From CAVQAH01 sp963784195 (GTDB taxonomy: Bacteria > Acidobacteriota > Vicinamibacteria > Vicinamibacterales > 2-12-FULL-66-21), in NCBI GenBank assembly GCA_963784195.1, contig CAWARA010000009.1:186001-250000 (forward strand): a DNA stretch of 64,000 bases, written 5' to 3'. A program made the translations under genes and the position numbers. The notes below the pieces were generated by a model, which searched no databases, was not told the origin of the DNA, and was given only the letters and a program-made list of their open reading frames with translations. Positions 43,114 to 53,443 of the stretch are shown piece by piece; the stretch's first letter is position 1, and each line of letters begins with the position of its first letter.

Positions 43114-46100
43114 ATGACTGCGAAGATCGAACGGACAGATGTTCCGGAGGCGGCGCGACCCGGTGCGCCGATGTCCAACACCAGGCTGAAGCCGTCGTGG
43201 CTGTTGGCCACGTTCGCGGCATTCGCGGTGATGATGGGGCTGACGTTTACGGCCGCGGCACAGACCGCGACCTCGACGACCGGTGTCGTGGTCGGCGTAG
43301 TGAGCGATGCCACCGGGGCTGTGCTGCCCGGCGTCACCGTAGTCCTCACAGACATCAACACCAACGCCCCTCGCGAAACGGTCACATCCGAATCCGGTCA
43401 CTATTCGTTCGCGAACGTGCTTCCGGGCAAATACAAACTCTCGGCGACGCTGCAGGGCTTTCAGCAGACGATCGTCCCCGAGATCGTCGTGGAGGTGAAC
43501 AAGTCGAATTCGGTGGACGTGAGGCTCGGTGTCGGACAGGTCAGCGAGGCCGTCGAGGTCACCGGCAACGCCGCGGTAGCGCTTCAGCACAACGATTCCA
43601 CCGTCACCAACACGATGTCGGAGCTGACCGTCCTTCGGCTGCCAAATCCCACGCGCTCGATCGAATCGATCCAGTTCAATCAACCGCTCACGGTCCCGTA
43701 TTCCGGCGGCGTGGACAGCAGCCGCAACCGTGCGGGATCGGTCGCCGGCGCCCGAACGGACCAGAACACCTACACGCTCGACGGTGCCGATGTCTCGGAC
43801 AACGTGGTCGGCGACGGCTTCCTCGAGACGCTGCCCTCCGCGATCGTCCCGTTGCCGGCCGAAAGCGTCGAGGAGTTCAGCGCGGCCACGACGAACGCCA
43901 ACGCCACGTTCGGCCGCGGCAGCGGTGCGCAGTTCGTTGTCGTCACCAAACGCGGCACGAACAGGTTCCGCGGATCCGGCTACTTCTACCGGCAAGACGA
44001 CGAGTTCAACGCCAACACCTGGAACCGGAACCGTCTCAGCCAGGCCAAACCGGAGCTCGAAGACAACCGCGGCGGCTTCTCGCTCGGCGGTCCGATCCAG
44101 TCGAACAAGATGTTCTTCTTCACGAATTATGAAGCACGGCGCTTCCCGCGCACGACAACAGTGAACCGCATCGTGCCGACCGATTCGCTGAAGTCAGGGC
44201 TGCTGCTGTTCCGGGACGCCGACGGAAACCTCAACTCCTACAACATGAGAACGCTCGATCCGCGCGGGATCGGTCTCAATCCGACTATCGCCGGCTTCTA
44301 CGACCTCCTCCCTGCGGGGAACGACCCGACGGGCGGCGACGGTCTCAACACGATCCGGTTCACTGGCGAAGCTGATTCATCGTTCAACAGCGACACCTAC
44401 GTGCTGCGCCTGGATCGCAACGTCTCGACGAACTGGCGTGCGGATGTGAACTACCGGTTCGGCAGCATCCGCGAGCGCGGGGCGGCGCAGGCGGACATCA
44501 GCGGGTTGTTGCCCGGCAACGTCAAGGGCCAGCCGGTCGCGCTCGAGGATCTGCCGCGTGAACCGCGGTTCCTGGCCGGTGGCCTCACCGGCCAGCTGTC
44601 ACCGCACTTCCTCAATGAGACGCGCGTCTCGTACGTGCGCGGCTACCTGGCGTTCACCCGAGTCGATCCGTTCCCGCAGGTGCCCGGAATCAACGTAGCC
44701 ATGGACGTGGGAGTCGTCGACGAGCCCATCGGCGTAAGCATCAACGGGGCACGCTCGCAGGTTGCCAACCAGCACACGTATCAGGTGGTCAACAACGCGA
44801 CCTGGAACCGCGACAAGCACACCATCCTCTTCGGCGGCACCTGGCGGCGCGAATACTGGTATTTCAACCGCACCGATCAATTGGGCGGCTCGCTAACAAC
44901 GCCCGTAGCGACCGTCAACACGGGACCGAACTTGAGCATCCCCGGAAGCGCGCTGCCGCCGACCTGCAGTGCGACGCTCAGGAGCAACTGCCTCGTGGCC
45001 GCTGATGTTGGCCGCTTCACCAACCTTTTTGCCTCATCGCTGGGCATGGTCAACAGCGTCGGTGTGCTGGCGATGCGCGACACGAGCCTCCAACCGCTGC
45101 CGCTCGGCACGCCCCAGGATCTGGAGACGGTGAACGACGCATTCGAGCTTTACCTCAATGATTCTTGGCGCGCGACACCGGCGCTGACGCTCAACCTCGG
45201 TCTGAGTTATCAATTCAGGCTGGCGCCGAAGGAACGGCTGGATCGGTATGCTTACCTGATCGACAACGGGACCGGGGAGATCCTCGACGACAGCGAGATC
45301 TTTCTGGAGCGTGCGCGCGCAGCGGCGCTAGCGGGCCAATCCTACAATCCGACGCTGGCGTTTCAGCCCGTGAGCAACGTTGGCGACAGCAAGTACTACC
45401 AGACGGACTGGTCGAACCTCGGACCGCGTCTCGCCGCCACCTGGAATCCGCCAGGCAAGGACGGCTGGCTCGGCACGATCTTCCGGCAGGACAAGTCGGT
45501 GCTGCGCGGCGGCTATGGGCTCGTGTTCGATCGCACCAACAGCGTCCAGCACATCTTCGCGCTCGGCATGGGCTACGGGGAGAACCTCGCGGTGCTGGCG
45601 CCGCGCTGCAACGTGAACGGCACACCGGGCGGTGGATGCCTCCCGAATGGGCCCGAACCGAGCGCGGCCTACCGCGTCGGCGTCGATGGTCCGATCCCGA
45701 CGCCGCGGCACCCGGCGGTCACCGCGCCGATCGTGCCAGGCACGCTCGTCGTGACGGCGTATGCCGACTCCAAGATCAAGACAGGGCGAACACACAGCTT
45801 CAACTTCAGCTACCAGCGCGAGCTCTCTACGCGAATGATGATGGAGACAGGCTGGGTGATGCGCCTGGCCCGCGAACTGCCGCAGGCCTACGTCCTCAGT
45901 TCGGTTCCCTACTTCTACGTCGACAACGGTTCGCAGCAGACCTTCGCGCAAGCCTTCGATCGCATCGCGACGCAGCTCCGTGCCGGCGTGCCGGCAGCAA
46001 GCATCACTCCCGAGCCATGGTTTGAGAACCAGATCGGCGCCGGGCAGACGGCCCTGCTGGCCAACGCCCAGCGGGCGTCTTTTGTCGACGGTGATCTGAG

Positions 46101-46983
46101 CACATTGTGGCTCACCGTCAACCAGCGGCGAGTGGCGCTTGGCCAGCAGCCGCTCAGCAACCAGCAGATCCAGACATTGTGGGCGCGCGGCGACGGCGGC
46201 AAAGCCGACTACCACGCCTTCTACGCCACGCTTCGCCGGCGCATGGCTGAAGGACTGACCTTCTCGGGGAGCTACACGCTGTCGAAAACGCTGGATCAGG
46301 CTGGCCAGCGCCAGAACGTTGTCAGCGCGCCCTCGTCGGCGTTCGATCTCGATATCGACTGGGGCCCAGCCGATACCGATCGTCGGCACGTGTTCAACAT
46401 GACCGGCGTCTACGATCTGCCGTTCGGCAGGAACGGCGGCGCGCTGTCGGTCCTGACCGGTGGCTGGTATGTCGCTGGGATCTTCACGGCAACGAGCGGC
46501 GTGCCTCTCAACGTGTGTCAACGAAATGGGGTCTACGGAGGTGGCATCCAGTTCGCTAGCTGCGTCGGCGCCGTCCCAACCGGTGGGGACCTGAACCCGG
46601 GAGTCTATTCGGGCGTAGCTGGCTCCGGGAACGTGGGGACGACTGGCAATCCGGCGACTGGCGGCACGGGCCTCAACCTCTTCCAGGATCCCGAGGCGGC
46701 GTTCAACAGTTTCAGGCGAGTACTGGTCTCCGAGGATCAGACCTCGAGCCGCGGGAGCATCTACGGCCTGCCCCGCTGGAATCTCGACTTCTCGATCGGC
46801 AAGCGGACGCGCGTGGCGCGCGACGTGTACGCGGTGTTCACCGCCGAAGCGATCAATGTGATGAACCGCGTGCAGTTCGGCAACCCGACGCTCAACCTGA
46901 CGGCGCCGACAACCTTCGGCGTGATCGATTCGCAAGGCGGCACGCCGCGCACGATCCAGCTTGGATTCAGGATCGAGTTCTGA
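43114..46983 (+). CDS. Oar-like TonB-dependent receptor
   Basis: 1289 residues from ATG 43114 after AGGAAGGA. A ~30-residue N-terminal lead precedes the signal helix LLATFAAFAVMMGLTFTAAA. A carboxypeptidase-regulatory-like domain (TGAVLPGVTVVLTDINTNAP) is followed by a plug with DGADVSDNVVGDGFLE and a long beta barrel rich in Arg/Asn/aromatic strands, closing TPRTIQLGFRIEF. Such outer-membrane receptors import oligosaccharides, peptides or siderophores using TonB energy; in Vicinamibacteria they often sit with secreted hydrolases, as here. The substrate is likely peptide-derived from the neighbours. Confidence 0.92.
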   Translation: MTAKIERTDVPEAARPGAPMSNTRLKPSWLLATFAAFAVMMGLTFTAAAQTATSTTGVVVGVVSDATGAVLPGVTVVLTDINTNAPRETVTSESGHYSFANVLPGKYKLSATLQGFQQTIVPEIVVEVNKSNSVDVRLGVGQVSEAVEVTGNAAVALQHNDSTVTNTMSELTVLRLPNPTRSIESIQFNQPLTVPYSGGVDSSRNRAGSVAGARTDQNTYTLDGADVSDNVVGDGFLETLPSAIVPLPAESVEEFSAATTNANATFGRGSGAQFVVVTKRGTNRFRGSGYFYRQDDEFNANTWNRNRLSQAKPELEDNRGGFSLGGPIQSNKMFFFTNYEARRFPRTTTVNRIVPTDSLKSGLLLFRDADGNLNSYNMRTLDPRGIGLNPTIAGFYDLLPAGNDPTGGDGLNTIRFTGEADSSFNSDTYVLRLDRNVSTNWRADVNYRFGSIRERGAAQADISGLLPGNVKGQPVALEDLPREPRFLAGGLTGQLSPHFLNETRVSYVRGYLAFTRVDPFPQVPGINVAMDVGVVDEPIGVSINGARSQVANQHTYQVVNNATWNRDKHTILFGGTWRREYWYFNRTDQLGGSLTTPVATVNTGPNLSIPGSALPPTCSATLRSNCLVAADVGRFTNLFASSLGMVNSVGVLAMRDTSLQPLPLGTPQDLETVNDAFELYLNDSWRATPALTLNLGLSYQFRLAPKERLDRYAYLIDNGTGEILDDSEIFLERARAAALAGQSYNPTLAFQPVSNVGDSKYYQTDWSNLGPRLAATWNPPGKDGWLGTIFRQDKSVLRGGYGLVFDRTNSVQHIFALGMGYGENLAVLAPRCNVNGTPGGGCLPNGPEPSAAYRVGVDGPIPTPRHPAVTAPIVPGTLVVTAYADSKIKTGRTHSFNFSYQRELSTRMMMETGWVMRLARELPQAYVLSSVPYFYVDNGSQQTFAQAFDRIATQLRAGVPAASITPEPWFENQIGAGQTALLANAQRASFVDGDLSTLWLTVNQRRVALGQQPLSNQQIQTLWARGDGGKADYHAFYATLRRRMAEGLTFSGSYTLSKTLDQAGQRQNVVSAPSSAFDLDIDWGPADTDRRHVFNMTGVYDLPFGRNGGALSVLTGGWYVAGIFTATSGVPLNVCQRNGVYGGGIQFASCVGAVPTGGDLNPGVYSGVAGSGNVGTTGNPATGGTGLNLFQDPEAAFNSFRRVLVSEDQTSSRGSIYGLPRWNLDFSIGKRTRVARDVYAVFTAEAINVMNRVQFGNPTLNLTAPTTFGVIDSQGGTPRTIQLGFRIEF

Positions 46984-46989
46984 CACAAC

Positions 46990-49684
46990 GTGGAACGGTG
47001 CATTAGAACCTTCGTGGTCACCGCCGTTCTGAGCGTGTGTGCGTTCGCCGCCGCCGCTCAGAACGGGGCTCCGACACCCGACCTTTTTCAATCCCTCCCC
47101 TTCCGCTTCATCGGTCCGACCGGCAATCGCGTTGTCGCCGTGGCCGGGGTGCCAGGCGATCCATCGGTGATCTACGCAGGCGCCGCCTCAGGAGGCCTCT
47201 TCAAGACCACGGACGCGGGCCTGCACTGGCAGCCGCTCTTCGACAATCAGAACGTCGCGTCGATCGGCGCCATCGCGGTTGCCCCATCCAATCCGAATGT
47301 CGTGTGGGTTGGCACTGGCGAGGCGTTCATCAGAGGCAACGTCTCGATCGGCAACGGGATCTACAAGACCACGGATGCCGGGAAGACGTGGACGCACATG
47401 GGCCTCGACAACACCGGACGCATCGCGCGCGTCGTGATCGATCCGGCGAATCCCGATGTGGTCTACGCCGCCGCGCTCGGTCATTGCTACGGCCCACAGC
47501 CCGAACGAGGCGTGTTCCGCACGACGGATGGCGGCAAGAAATGGGAACGCGTGCTCTTTGTGGACGAGAACACGGGCGCCGTGGATGTCGTCATCGACCC
47601 GTCGAACCCCAAAACGCTGTTCGCCGCGATGTGGCAGTTCACGATCCATCCCTGGTATGCGGAAAGTGGCGGGCCTGGCAGCGGTATCCACGTCTCGCGC
47701 GATGGGGGCACGACGTGGACAGCGGTCACGGGAAATGGGCTTCCCGCACCGCCGCTGGGACGCATCGGCCTGGGCATCGCACCGAGCAACCCGAAGCGCA
47801 TCTACGCAACTATTGAAACGGCCGATCAGGGAAATCTCTGGCGCTCCGACGACGGGGGGACGCAGTGGAAGCTCGTGAGCCGCGACCGCGCCATCAACAA
47901 CCGCGCACGATATTTTTCGCGGCTCGGCGTGGTGTCCGACAACCCCGACGAGGTCTACTTCCTGACGCAACGTCTGATGCGATCGATCGACGGCGGGGCG
48001 ACGGTCGCCGCCGTGCCCGAGGTGTATCCCGATCAGCACGACATCTGGATCGATCCCGGGAACGCCGACCGGCAGATCGTTGCCAACGATCGCTACGTGA
48101 ACATCTCCCTCAATCGCGGACGATCGTGGTTTCGTGCAGGCCTGCCAATCGCACAGATGTACCGCGTGGCCGCTGATCGGCAGGTCCCCTATAACGTCTT
48201 TGGCGCACGGCAGGATGGCCCGTCGTATCGCGGCCCCAGCAACAGCCTGCTGATTACCGGCCAGATCCCCGCCGACCTCTGGGAGTACGCCGGCTGGAAC
48301 GAGAGCGGCTATGTGATCCCGGATCGAGACGAGGAGCACATTCTCTGGGTCAGCGACAACCGTCACGTCGAGCGCTACAACACCCGCGTGAGGTCGACGC
48401 GCGACGCGAATCCATGGGTCGCACAACGAGGAGCCGCACCTGCGGGTCAGCGTGGCGGTGCTGGCGGTGGCGGTGGAAGAGGCGGCCGCGCCGAGCGTCA
48501 GTTCCGCACGAACTGGACGGCGCCCCTTGCCGTTTCGCCGCACGATCCCGACACGGCTTATGCGGGCAGCCAGTTCGTCCATCGCACGACGGACGACGGA
48601 CAGACGTGGACGGTCATCAGTCCGGACCTCACTACCAACGACACGAGCAAGCTCGATCCTCTCCCGGGTCTGGGTCCCGATGGTCAGGACGTCTATTCGG
48701 TGCTGTTCGCGATTGCCGAATCACCGGTGACCGCCGGCGTGATCTGGGCGGGAAGCAACGATGGACAGCTGCAGCTTACGCGCGATGCCGGCAAGACATG
48801 GACGAACGTCAGCGCCAACCTTCCCAATCTTCCACCTGCCGGCACGATCTCCAGCATCGAACCATCGAAGTACGCGGAAGGCACCGCTTACGTTTCCATC
48901 GATCGACACCGCGCCAACGATCCGAATCCCTACATCTTCAAGACAGACAGACTTCGGCAAGACGTGGAAGCTGGCGGCCGCCGGTATCCCGCGCAGTGTC
49001 TTCAGCTACGTTCGCGTCGTCCGCGAGGATCCGAAGCGTCAGGGTCTGCTCTACGCGGGCACCGAAAACGGGCTCTACGTCAGTTTCGACGATGGTGGTT
49101 CGTGGCTGGCGTTTCGCAACAACATGCCGCCGGTCGCGATCAGCTGGATGGTCGTTCAGGAGGACTTCAACGATCTCGTCATCTCGACGTACGGGCGCGG
49201 TTTCTGGATCTTCGACGATCTGTCGCCGCTCCAGCAGATGACGCCGGCGGTGCTGCAGTCGAAGAGTTTCCTGTTCGAGCCCCGGCCGGCCTACATCTTC
49301 CGGCCTGGCGATCCACTCGTCGGCAACAACATGGCCGTCGAATTCGATCCGTCGTCTGACGTCGGCGCCAACCCACCGCCTGGCGCATCGATCAACTACT
49401 TCCTTGGCGCGGTTTCCGGCGACGCGCAAATCACGATCGCGGATGCAGCCGGCGCCACGATCCGCACGCTGAAAGGCACGACCGCGCGAGGCATCAACCG
49501 CGTGTGGTGGGACCTGCGGTCGACGGAGTCGGCCGCGTCGAATCGAGGCATGGGGTTCGGCGCGCCGGGCCGCGAGAATCCCTACGTCGAGCCTGGCACC
49601 TATACGGTGAAGCTCGTCGTCGGTGGGCAAGAGCACGTCACGAAGCTGACGCTGAGGAAGGATCCGAATTCGGACTGGCGGTAG
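46990..49684 (+). CDS. Exported BNR/Asp-box repeat protein (sortilin-like), frameshift near 48945
   Basis: About 897 residues from GTG 46990; signal AVLSVCAFAAAAQ. A beta-propeller of Asp-box repeats: TTDAGLHWQPL, TTDAGKTWTHM, TTDGGKKWERV, SRDGGTTWTAV, SDDGGTQWKLV, TTDDGQTWTVI, TRDAGKTWTNV, and FDDGGSW. At 48945 one extra base in GACAGACAG breaks the frame; after it, FGKTWKLAAAGIPRSVFSYV resumes. A C-terminal beta-sandwich ends KLTLRKDPNSDWR. It carries a Gly/Arg-rich insert (QRGGAGGGGGRGG) at ~480. Similar proteins are annotated as glycosyl hydrolases without proof. Confidence 0.82.
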
Positions 49685-49735
49685 CAAGAAGACTGGGAGC
49701 GCTGGGGGCTGGAAGCTGAATCAAAGGAGACGGAG

Positions 49736-51496
49736 ATGCGGCAAGGGATCACGCGGAAAGACTTTCTCAAGACTGCCGCCATGGGCGGTGCCTCCGTTCT
49801 GCTGACCGGGCTCCGGGTAGACGGTCTCGAAGTTCAGGGACCGCAATTCGACGTGCTCATCAAGGGCGGCCGCGTCGTCGACGGAACGGGCAAGGCGGCA
49901 TTCAGCGCGAACGTCGGCATCCGTAATGGCCGCATCGCCGACATCGGTCAGATTCCGGACTCGAGCGCGCGCACGGTTATCGACGTCGCCGGCCAGTACG
50001 TCTGCCCCGGCTTCATCGATCCACACGCGCACGAAGAGATCCTGATGGTCGCCGACCCGGTGCTCGAGAAGTTCGTGAAGCAGGGCGTCACCACGCTCAT
50101 CAACGGGAACTGCGGGCATTCGGTGACGCCGTATCACGCAAAGACCGTCCTTGAATATTGGTACCGCGAAGCGCTCATCTCGTACAAGCGCAGCCAGATG
50201 AAGATCGACTGGGAGGGCGTGGACGGATATGCGAAAGCGATCGACCGGATCGGCGCGACGATCAACAGCGCGGTACTGCTCGGGTATGGCGGCATCCGGT
50301 GGGCCGCCATGCGCGCCGGCGGCACCCACGATCGGCCGCCGACGGACGCGGAATTCAAGGAAATCGAGAAGGTCGTCAACGCCGGCATCGAGCAAGGCGC
50401 CGTGGGCATGTCCACGGGACTTGCGTACCGTCCGTGCTATTACGCGACGACGGAAGAGCTCGTGCGTGTGGCCAGGATCCTCACGAAGCACAACGCCACC
50501 TACGCCTCGCACACGCGCCCCGGCCGCAACGAGTTCAGCTCGCTGAGCGGCGGTCCCGAGGCCGTTGCGATTGGTGAACAGGCCGGGTGCCGCGTGCAGA
50601 TCTCGCATTTCGGCGGCCGGTCGCAGGCGTCGCTCGACCTGGTGACCGACGCCAACAAGCGCGGCCTGACGGTCCTCGCTGACGTCATCCCGCAATCGTT
50701 GAGCCATCGCCGCGCCTCCGATCGGATGCTCGAAGCGCTGATGGTCTTCTACCCCGGCGCGTTCGACTACTCCCGGCAGCAGCTCAGAGACCTGCTCAAC
50801 TCCGACAAACGCGCGGAGATCATGAAGACGGTTCAATTCTTCACCAACAACAAGGAGCAGGTGATCATCGTCCGTGCCCTGACGCCGAAGAATCAGGCGA
50901 ACGTCGGGAAATCGGTCGCCGATGTCGCGAAGGCCCTCGGCAAGGATCCGAACGATGTCTATGCCGAGCTGATTCTCGACGAGGCCAACCCCGTCGTGTT
51001 CACGTTCGATGGCAACCGCACCGAGGGACGTGGCGGTGGCGGCGAAGGACGCGGAGGTGGCCGCGGTGGTGCGGAGAGCGCGCTGCCACCCGGTGCCTGG
51101 ACGAAGCATCCGCAGTTCGGTCCGGGATCGGACTCACTGCCGGTAGACATGGACGAACCGTATGGCTGGTTCGAACATCAGCGGCGCGGCGCGTTCGTCG
51201 GCTACTTCAAGCAGGCGAAGGAAAACGGCGTGGCGCTCGAAGAAGCGGTGCGCAAGGCGACATCGATGCCGGCGGCACAGTTCCGCTTGAAGGATCGCGG
51301 CACGCTCGAGAAAGGCCGCGTCGCCGACGTCATGGTGTTCGATCCCGAGAAGTATTCGTTCCCGACGCCGGCGCAGTCGGATCCGAACGATCCGCATCCG
51401 ATGGCAAGCGGCGTCTCCACCGTCGTCGTCAATGGCGTCGTCGTGCTGCAGGACGGCGCGCTGACGGGGAAGAAGCCAGGGAAGGTCATTCTGTAA
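49736..51496 (+). CDS. D-aminoacylase / N-acyl-D-amino-acid deacylase-like amidohydrolase
   Basis: 586 residues from ATG 49736 after GGAGA. A Tat-like lead (TRKDFLKTAAMGGASVLL) suggests folded export. Amidohydrolase fold: VLIKGGRVVDGTG, PGFIDPHAHEE (metal ligands), GNCGHS (the conserved Cys/His region of D-aminoacylases), ISHFGGR, and MASGVSTVVVNGVVV at the end. D-aminoacylases release D-amino acids from N-acyl forms. The glycine-rich insert EGRGGGGEGRGGGRGG lies near residue 430. Second enzyme in the locus. Confidence 0.88.
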   Translation: MRQGITRKDFLKTAAMGGASVLLTGLRVDGLEVQGPQFDVLIKGGRVVDGTGKAAFSANVGIRNGRIADIGQIPDSSARTVIDVAGQYVCPGFIDPHAHEEILMVADPVLEKFVKQGVTTLINGNCGHSVTPYHAKTVLEYWYREALISYKRSQMKIDWEGVDGYAKAIDRIGATINSAVLLGYGGIRWAAMRAGGTHDRPPTDAEFKEIEKVVNAGIEQGAVGMSTGLAYRPCYYATTEELVRVARILTKHNATYASHTRPGRNEFSSLSGGPEAVAIGEQAGCRVQISHFGGRSQASLDLVTDANKRGLTVLADVIPQSLSHRRASDRMLEALMVFYPGAFDYSRQQLRDLLNSDKRAEIMKTVQFFTNNKEQVIIVRALTPKNQANVGKSVADVAKALGKDPNDVYAELILDEANPVVFTFDGNRTEGRGGGGEGRGGGRGGAESALPPGAWTKHPQFGPGSDSLPVDMDEPYGWFEHQRRGAFVGYFKQAKENGVALEEAVRKATSMPAAQFRLKDRGTLEKGRVADVMVFDPEKYSFPTPAQSDPNDPHPMASGVSTVVVNGVVVLQDGALTGKKPGKVIL

Positions 51497-51524
51497 CTCG
51501 GCTCCCGAAGAGAGGAAGCGGGTC

Positions 51525-53432
51525 ATGAGATCCAGCATCGTACGTGTCGCTCTATCTGCCCTCTGCCTGGCACTGCTCTGGTCAGCCACAACGACCACGG
51601 GTGCGCCTTCGGGTACCGAGCAACAGGCGCCGGCCAAGCGGCCGCTGACGCTCGAGACGATGGGCGGCGGTGGAGGGGGCGGCGGATTTGGCGGCGGCGT
51701 ATCGATCTCGCCAGACGGCAAGTGGATCGCGATCGGCGGGCAGAACGGGCTGCGCCTGCAGCCCGTGGATGGCTCCGCTGAGCCGCGTCCCTGGTTCCAG
51801 GGAACGATCACGGCCTGGTTCCCGGATGGCCAGAAGGTGCTCACGGTGCGGCAAGGCGACTTGTGGGCGGTGCCGATCAACTCCACCACAGCCACGCAGA
51901 TCACGAAAGACGAGGCGAACGAACGCGCGCCGGCCATTTCGCCCGACGGGAAGTGGATCGCGTTCAGCTCGACCCGTGGCGGGCAGAACGACGTCTGGAT
52001 CGTCGCCGCCGATGGCAGCGCCGCGCCCCGGCAGCTGACGCAGTCCGCGATGCCGGAAGACGAGACGCGATTCGGGCCAGTGTGGTCGCCGGACAGCAAG
52101 ACGATCGCGTTCGTCTCCAACAAGTCCGACTACTGGCACGACGACATCTGGCTCGTGGACGTAGCGTCTGGAAAGGCGCGCCAGCTCACACGCGGCATCA
52201 TGGCGTCGGAGACGCCGGTCTGGTCGCCCGATGGCAAGCACATCGCCGTGCTTGGCAGTTCCAAGAAGGGCTACTGGTACATGGACCTCTACGACATCTT
52301 CCTGATCGATCCGGTCAAAGGCACCGAGCGTCCGGTGAAGATGCCGGTCTACGCCACCGGCGATCTGACGTGGTCTGGCGACAGCTCGCGCCTGTATTTC
52401 ACGTATCAGGAACGCGGTGACGTCAACCTCTACTCCGTTCCGGCCGCTGGCGGCGTGGCGACCAAGATCACCAACGATCGCGGCGTGATGCGCGGGCTCG
52501 CCGCATCCGCGAGCGCGGACGGGTTCGTGTTCACACGATCGACTCCGGCCGATGGCACCGCATCCTATTACCTGCCGGGCATCGGAGGGCCGCCACAGCA
52601 GATTGTCGCCGGGAACGTCGGCTACGAAGGCATCCGCGAGCCACGCGAGATCGCGTACCGATCGTTCGACGGGCTCTACATTCAGGGCTTCCTCTACCTG
52701 CCGCCGAACATGTCGCCTGGCGCAAAATACCCCGCTCTGGTGCAGGTTCATGGCGGCGGCACGAACTCCACGCTGCGGACGCAGGCGCTGATGGAGCAGT
52801 ACCTGTCGTCGAAGGGCTATGTGGTCCTCGCCATCAACTATCGCGGGGGATCCGGATTCGGACGCGAGTTTCAGGATCTCGGTGTGAACGACTGGGCGAG
52901 CGGTCAGGCGCACGACGCGGCGATGGCTGCAGACTTCCTGCGTTCGCTGCCCTACGTGAACGGCAAGGTTGGCATCTACGGATACAGCTACGGCGGCATC
53001 ATGTCGATGGCGACGATTGCCCGGCATCCCGGCAAATTCGACGCAGCCGTGCCGATGGCCGGCATTTACGACTTCGGCGACGCGTACACCAACGCCGATC
53101 GGCTCGGCAAGGTGTTCATCCGCACCGGCCACGGTGGATCGCCGGAGGAGCGCAAGGAGACCTACGCCATCAGCAACACGCTCGCGCGCGTCAAGAACAT
53201 CACGACGCCGCTCCTGGTCATGCACGGCGAAGCGGACGTGCGTGCGCCCTTCCGCCAGTACCAGATGGTCGTCAAGCTGCTGAAGGAACACAACAAGGTC
53301 TTCGAGAGCAAGAGCTACCCCAACGAGCCGCACGGCTTCCGCGATCCGGCGAACCGGCTCGATATGAACAAGCGGATGGAGGCCTTTTTCGAGAAGTACC
53401 TCAAGGGCACCTCGACGTCGAATCAGAACTGA
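51525..53432 (+). CDS. S9-family prolyl oligopeptidase-like peptidase
   Basis: 635 residues from ATG 51525. Signal peptide LSALCLALLWSATTTTGA; a Gly tract (MGGGGGGGGFGGG) follows at ~46. An N-terminal WD40-like/DPP4 propeller (SPDGKWIAF, SPDSKTIAF, SPDGKHIAV) covers ~60-350. The alpha/beta hydrolase domain has the nucleophile elbow GYSYGG, the acid in HGEADVRAPF and the base in PNEPHGF. S9 enzymes hydrolyse peptide bonds after proline or related sites in small peptides. Its 3' end is 11 bases before the next gene. Confidence 0.92.
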   Translation: MRSSIVRVALSALCLALLWSATTTTGAPSGTEQQAPAKRPLTLETMGGGGGGGGFGGGVSISPDGKWIAIGGQNGLRLQPVDGSAEPRPWFQGTITAWFPDGQKVLTVRQGDLWAVPINSTTATQITKDEANERAPAISPDGKWIAFSSTRGGQNDVWIVAADGSAAPRQLTQSAMPEDETRFGPVWSPDSKTIAFVSNKSDYWHDDIWLVDVASGKARQLTRGIMASETPVWSPDGKHIAVLGSSKKGYWYMDLYDIFLIDPVKGTERPVKMPVYATGDLTWSGDSSRLYFTYQERGDVNLYSVPAAGGVATKITNDRGVMRGLAASASADGFVFTRSTPADGTASYYLPGIGGPPQQIVAGNVGYEGIREPREIAYRSFDGLYIQGFLYLPPNMSPGAKYPALVQVHGGGTNSTLRTQALMEQYLSSKGYVVLAINYRGGSGFGREFQDLGVNDWASGQAHDAAMAADFLRSLPYVNGKVGIYGYSYGGIMSMATIARHPGKFDAAVPMAGIYDFGDAYTNADRLGKVFIRTGHGGSPEERKETYAISNTLARVKNITTPLLVMHGEADVRAPFRQYQMVVKLLKEHNKVFESKSYPNEPHGFRDPANRLDMNKRMEAFFEKYLKGTSTSNQN

Positions 53433-53443
53433 AGGGGGCTCCG

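Noticed and set aside
45328..47091. Long minus-strand open frame of about 590 codons
   Set aside because: Antisense to the TonB receptor and BNR gene, with shadow-like composition and no recognisable motif.
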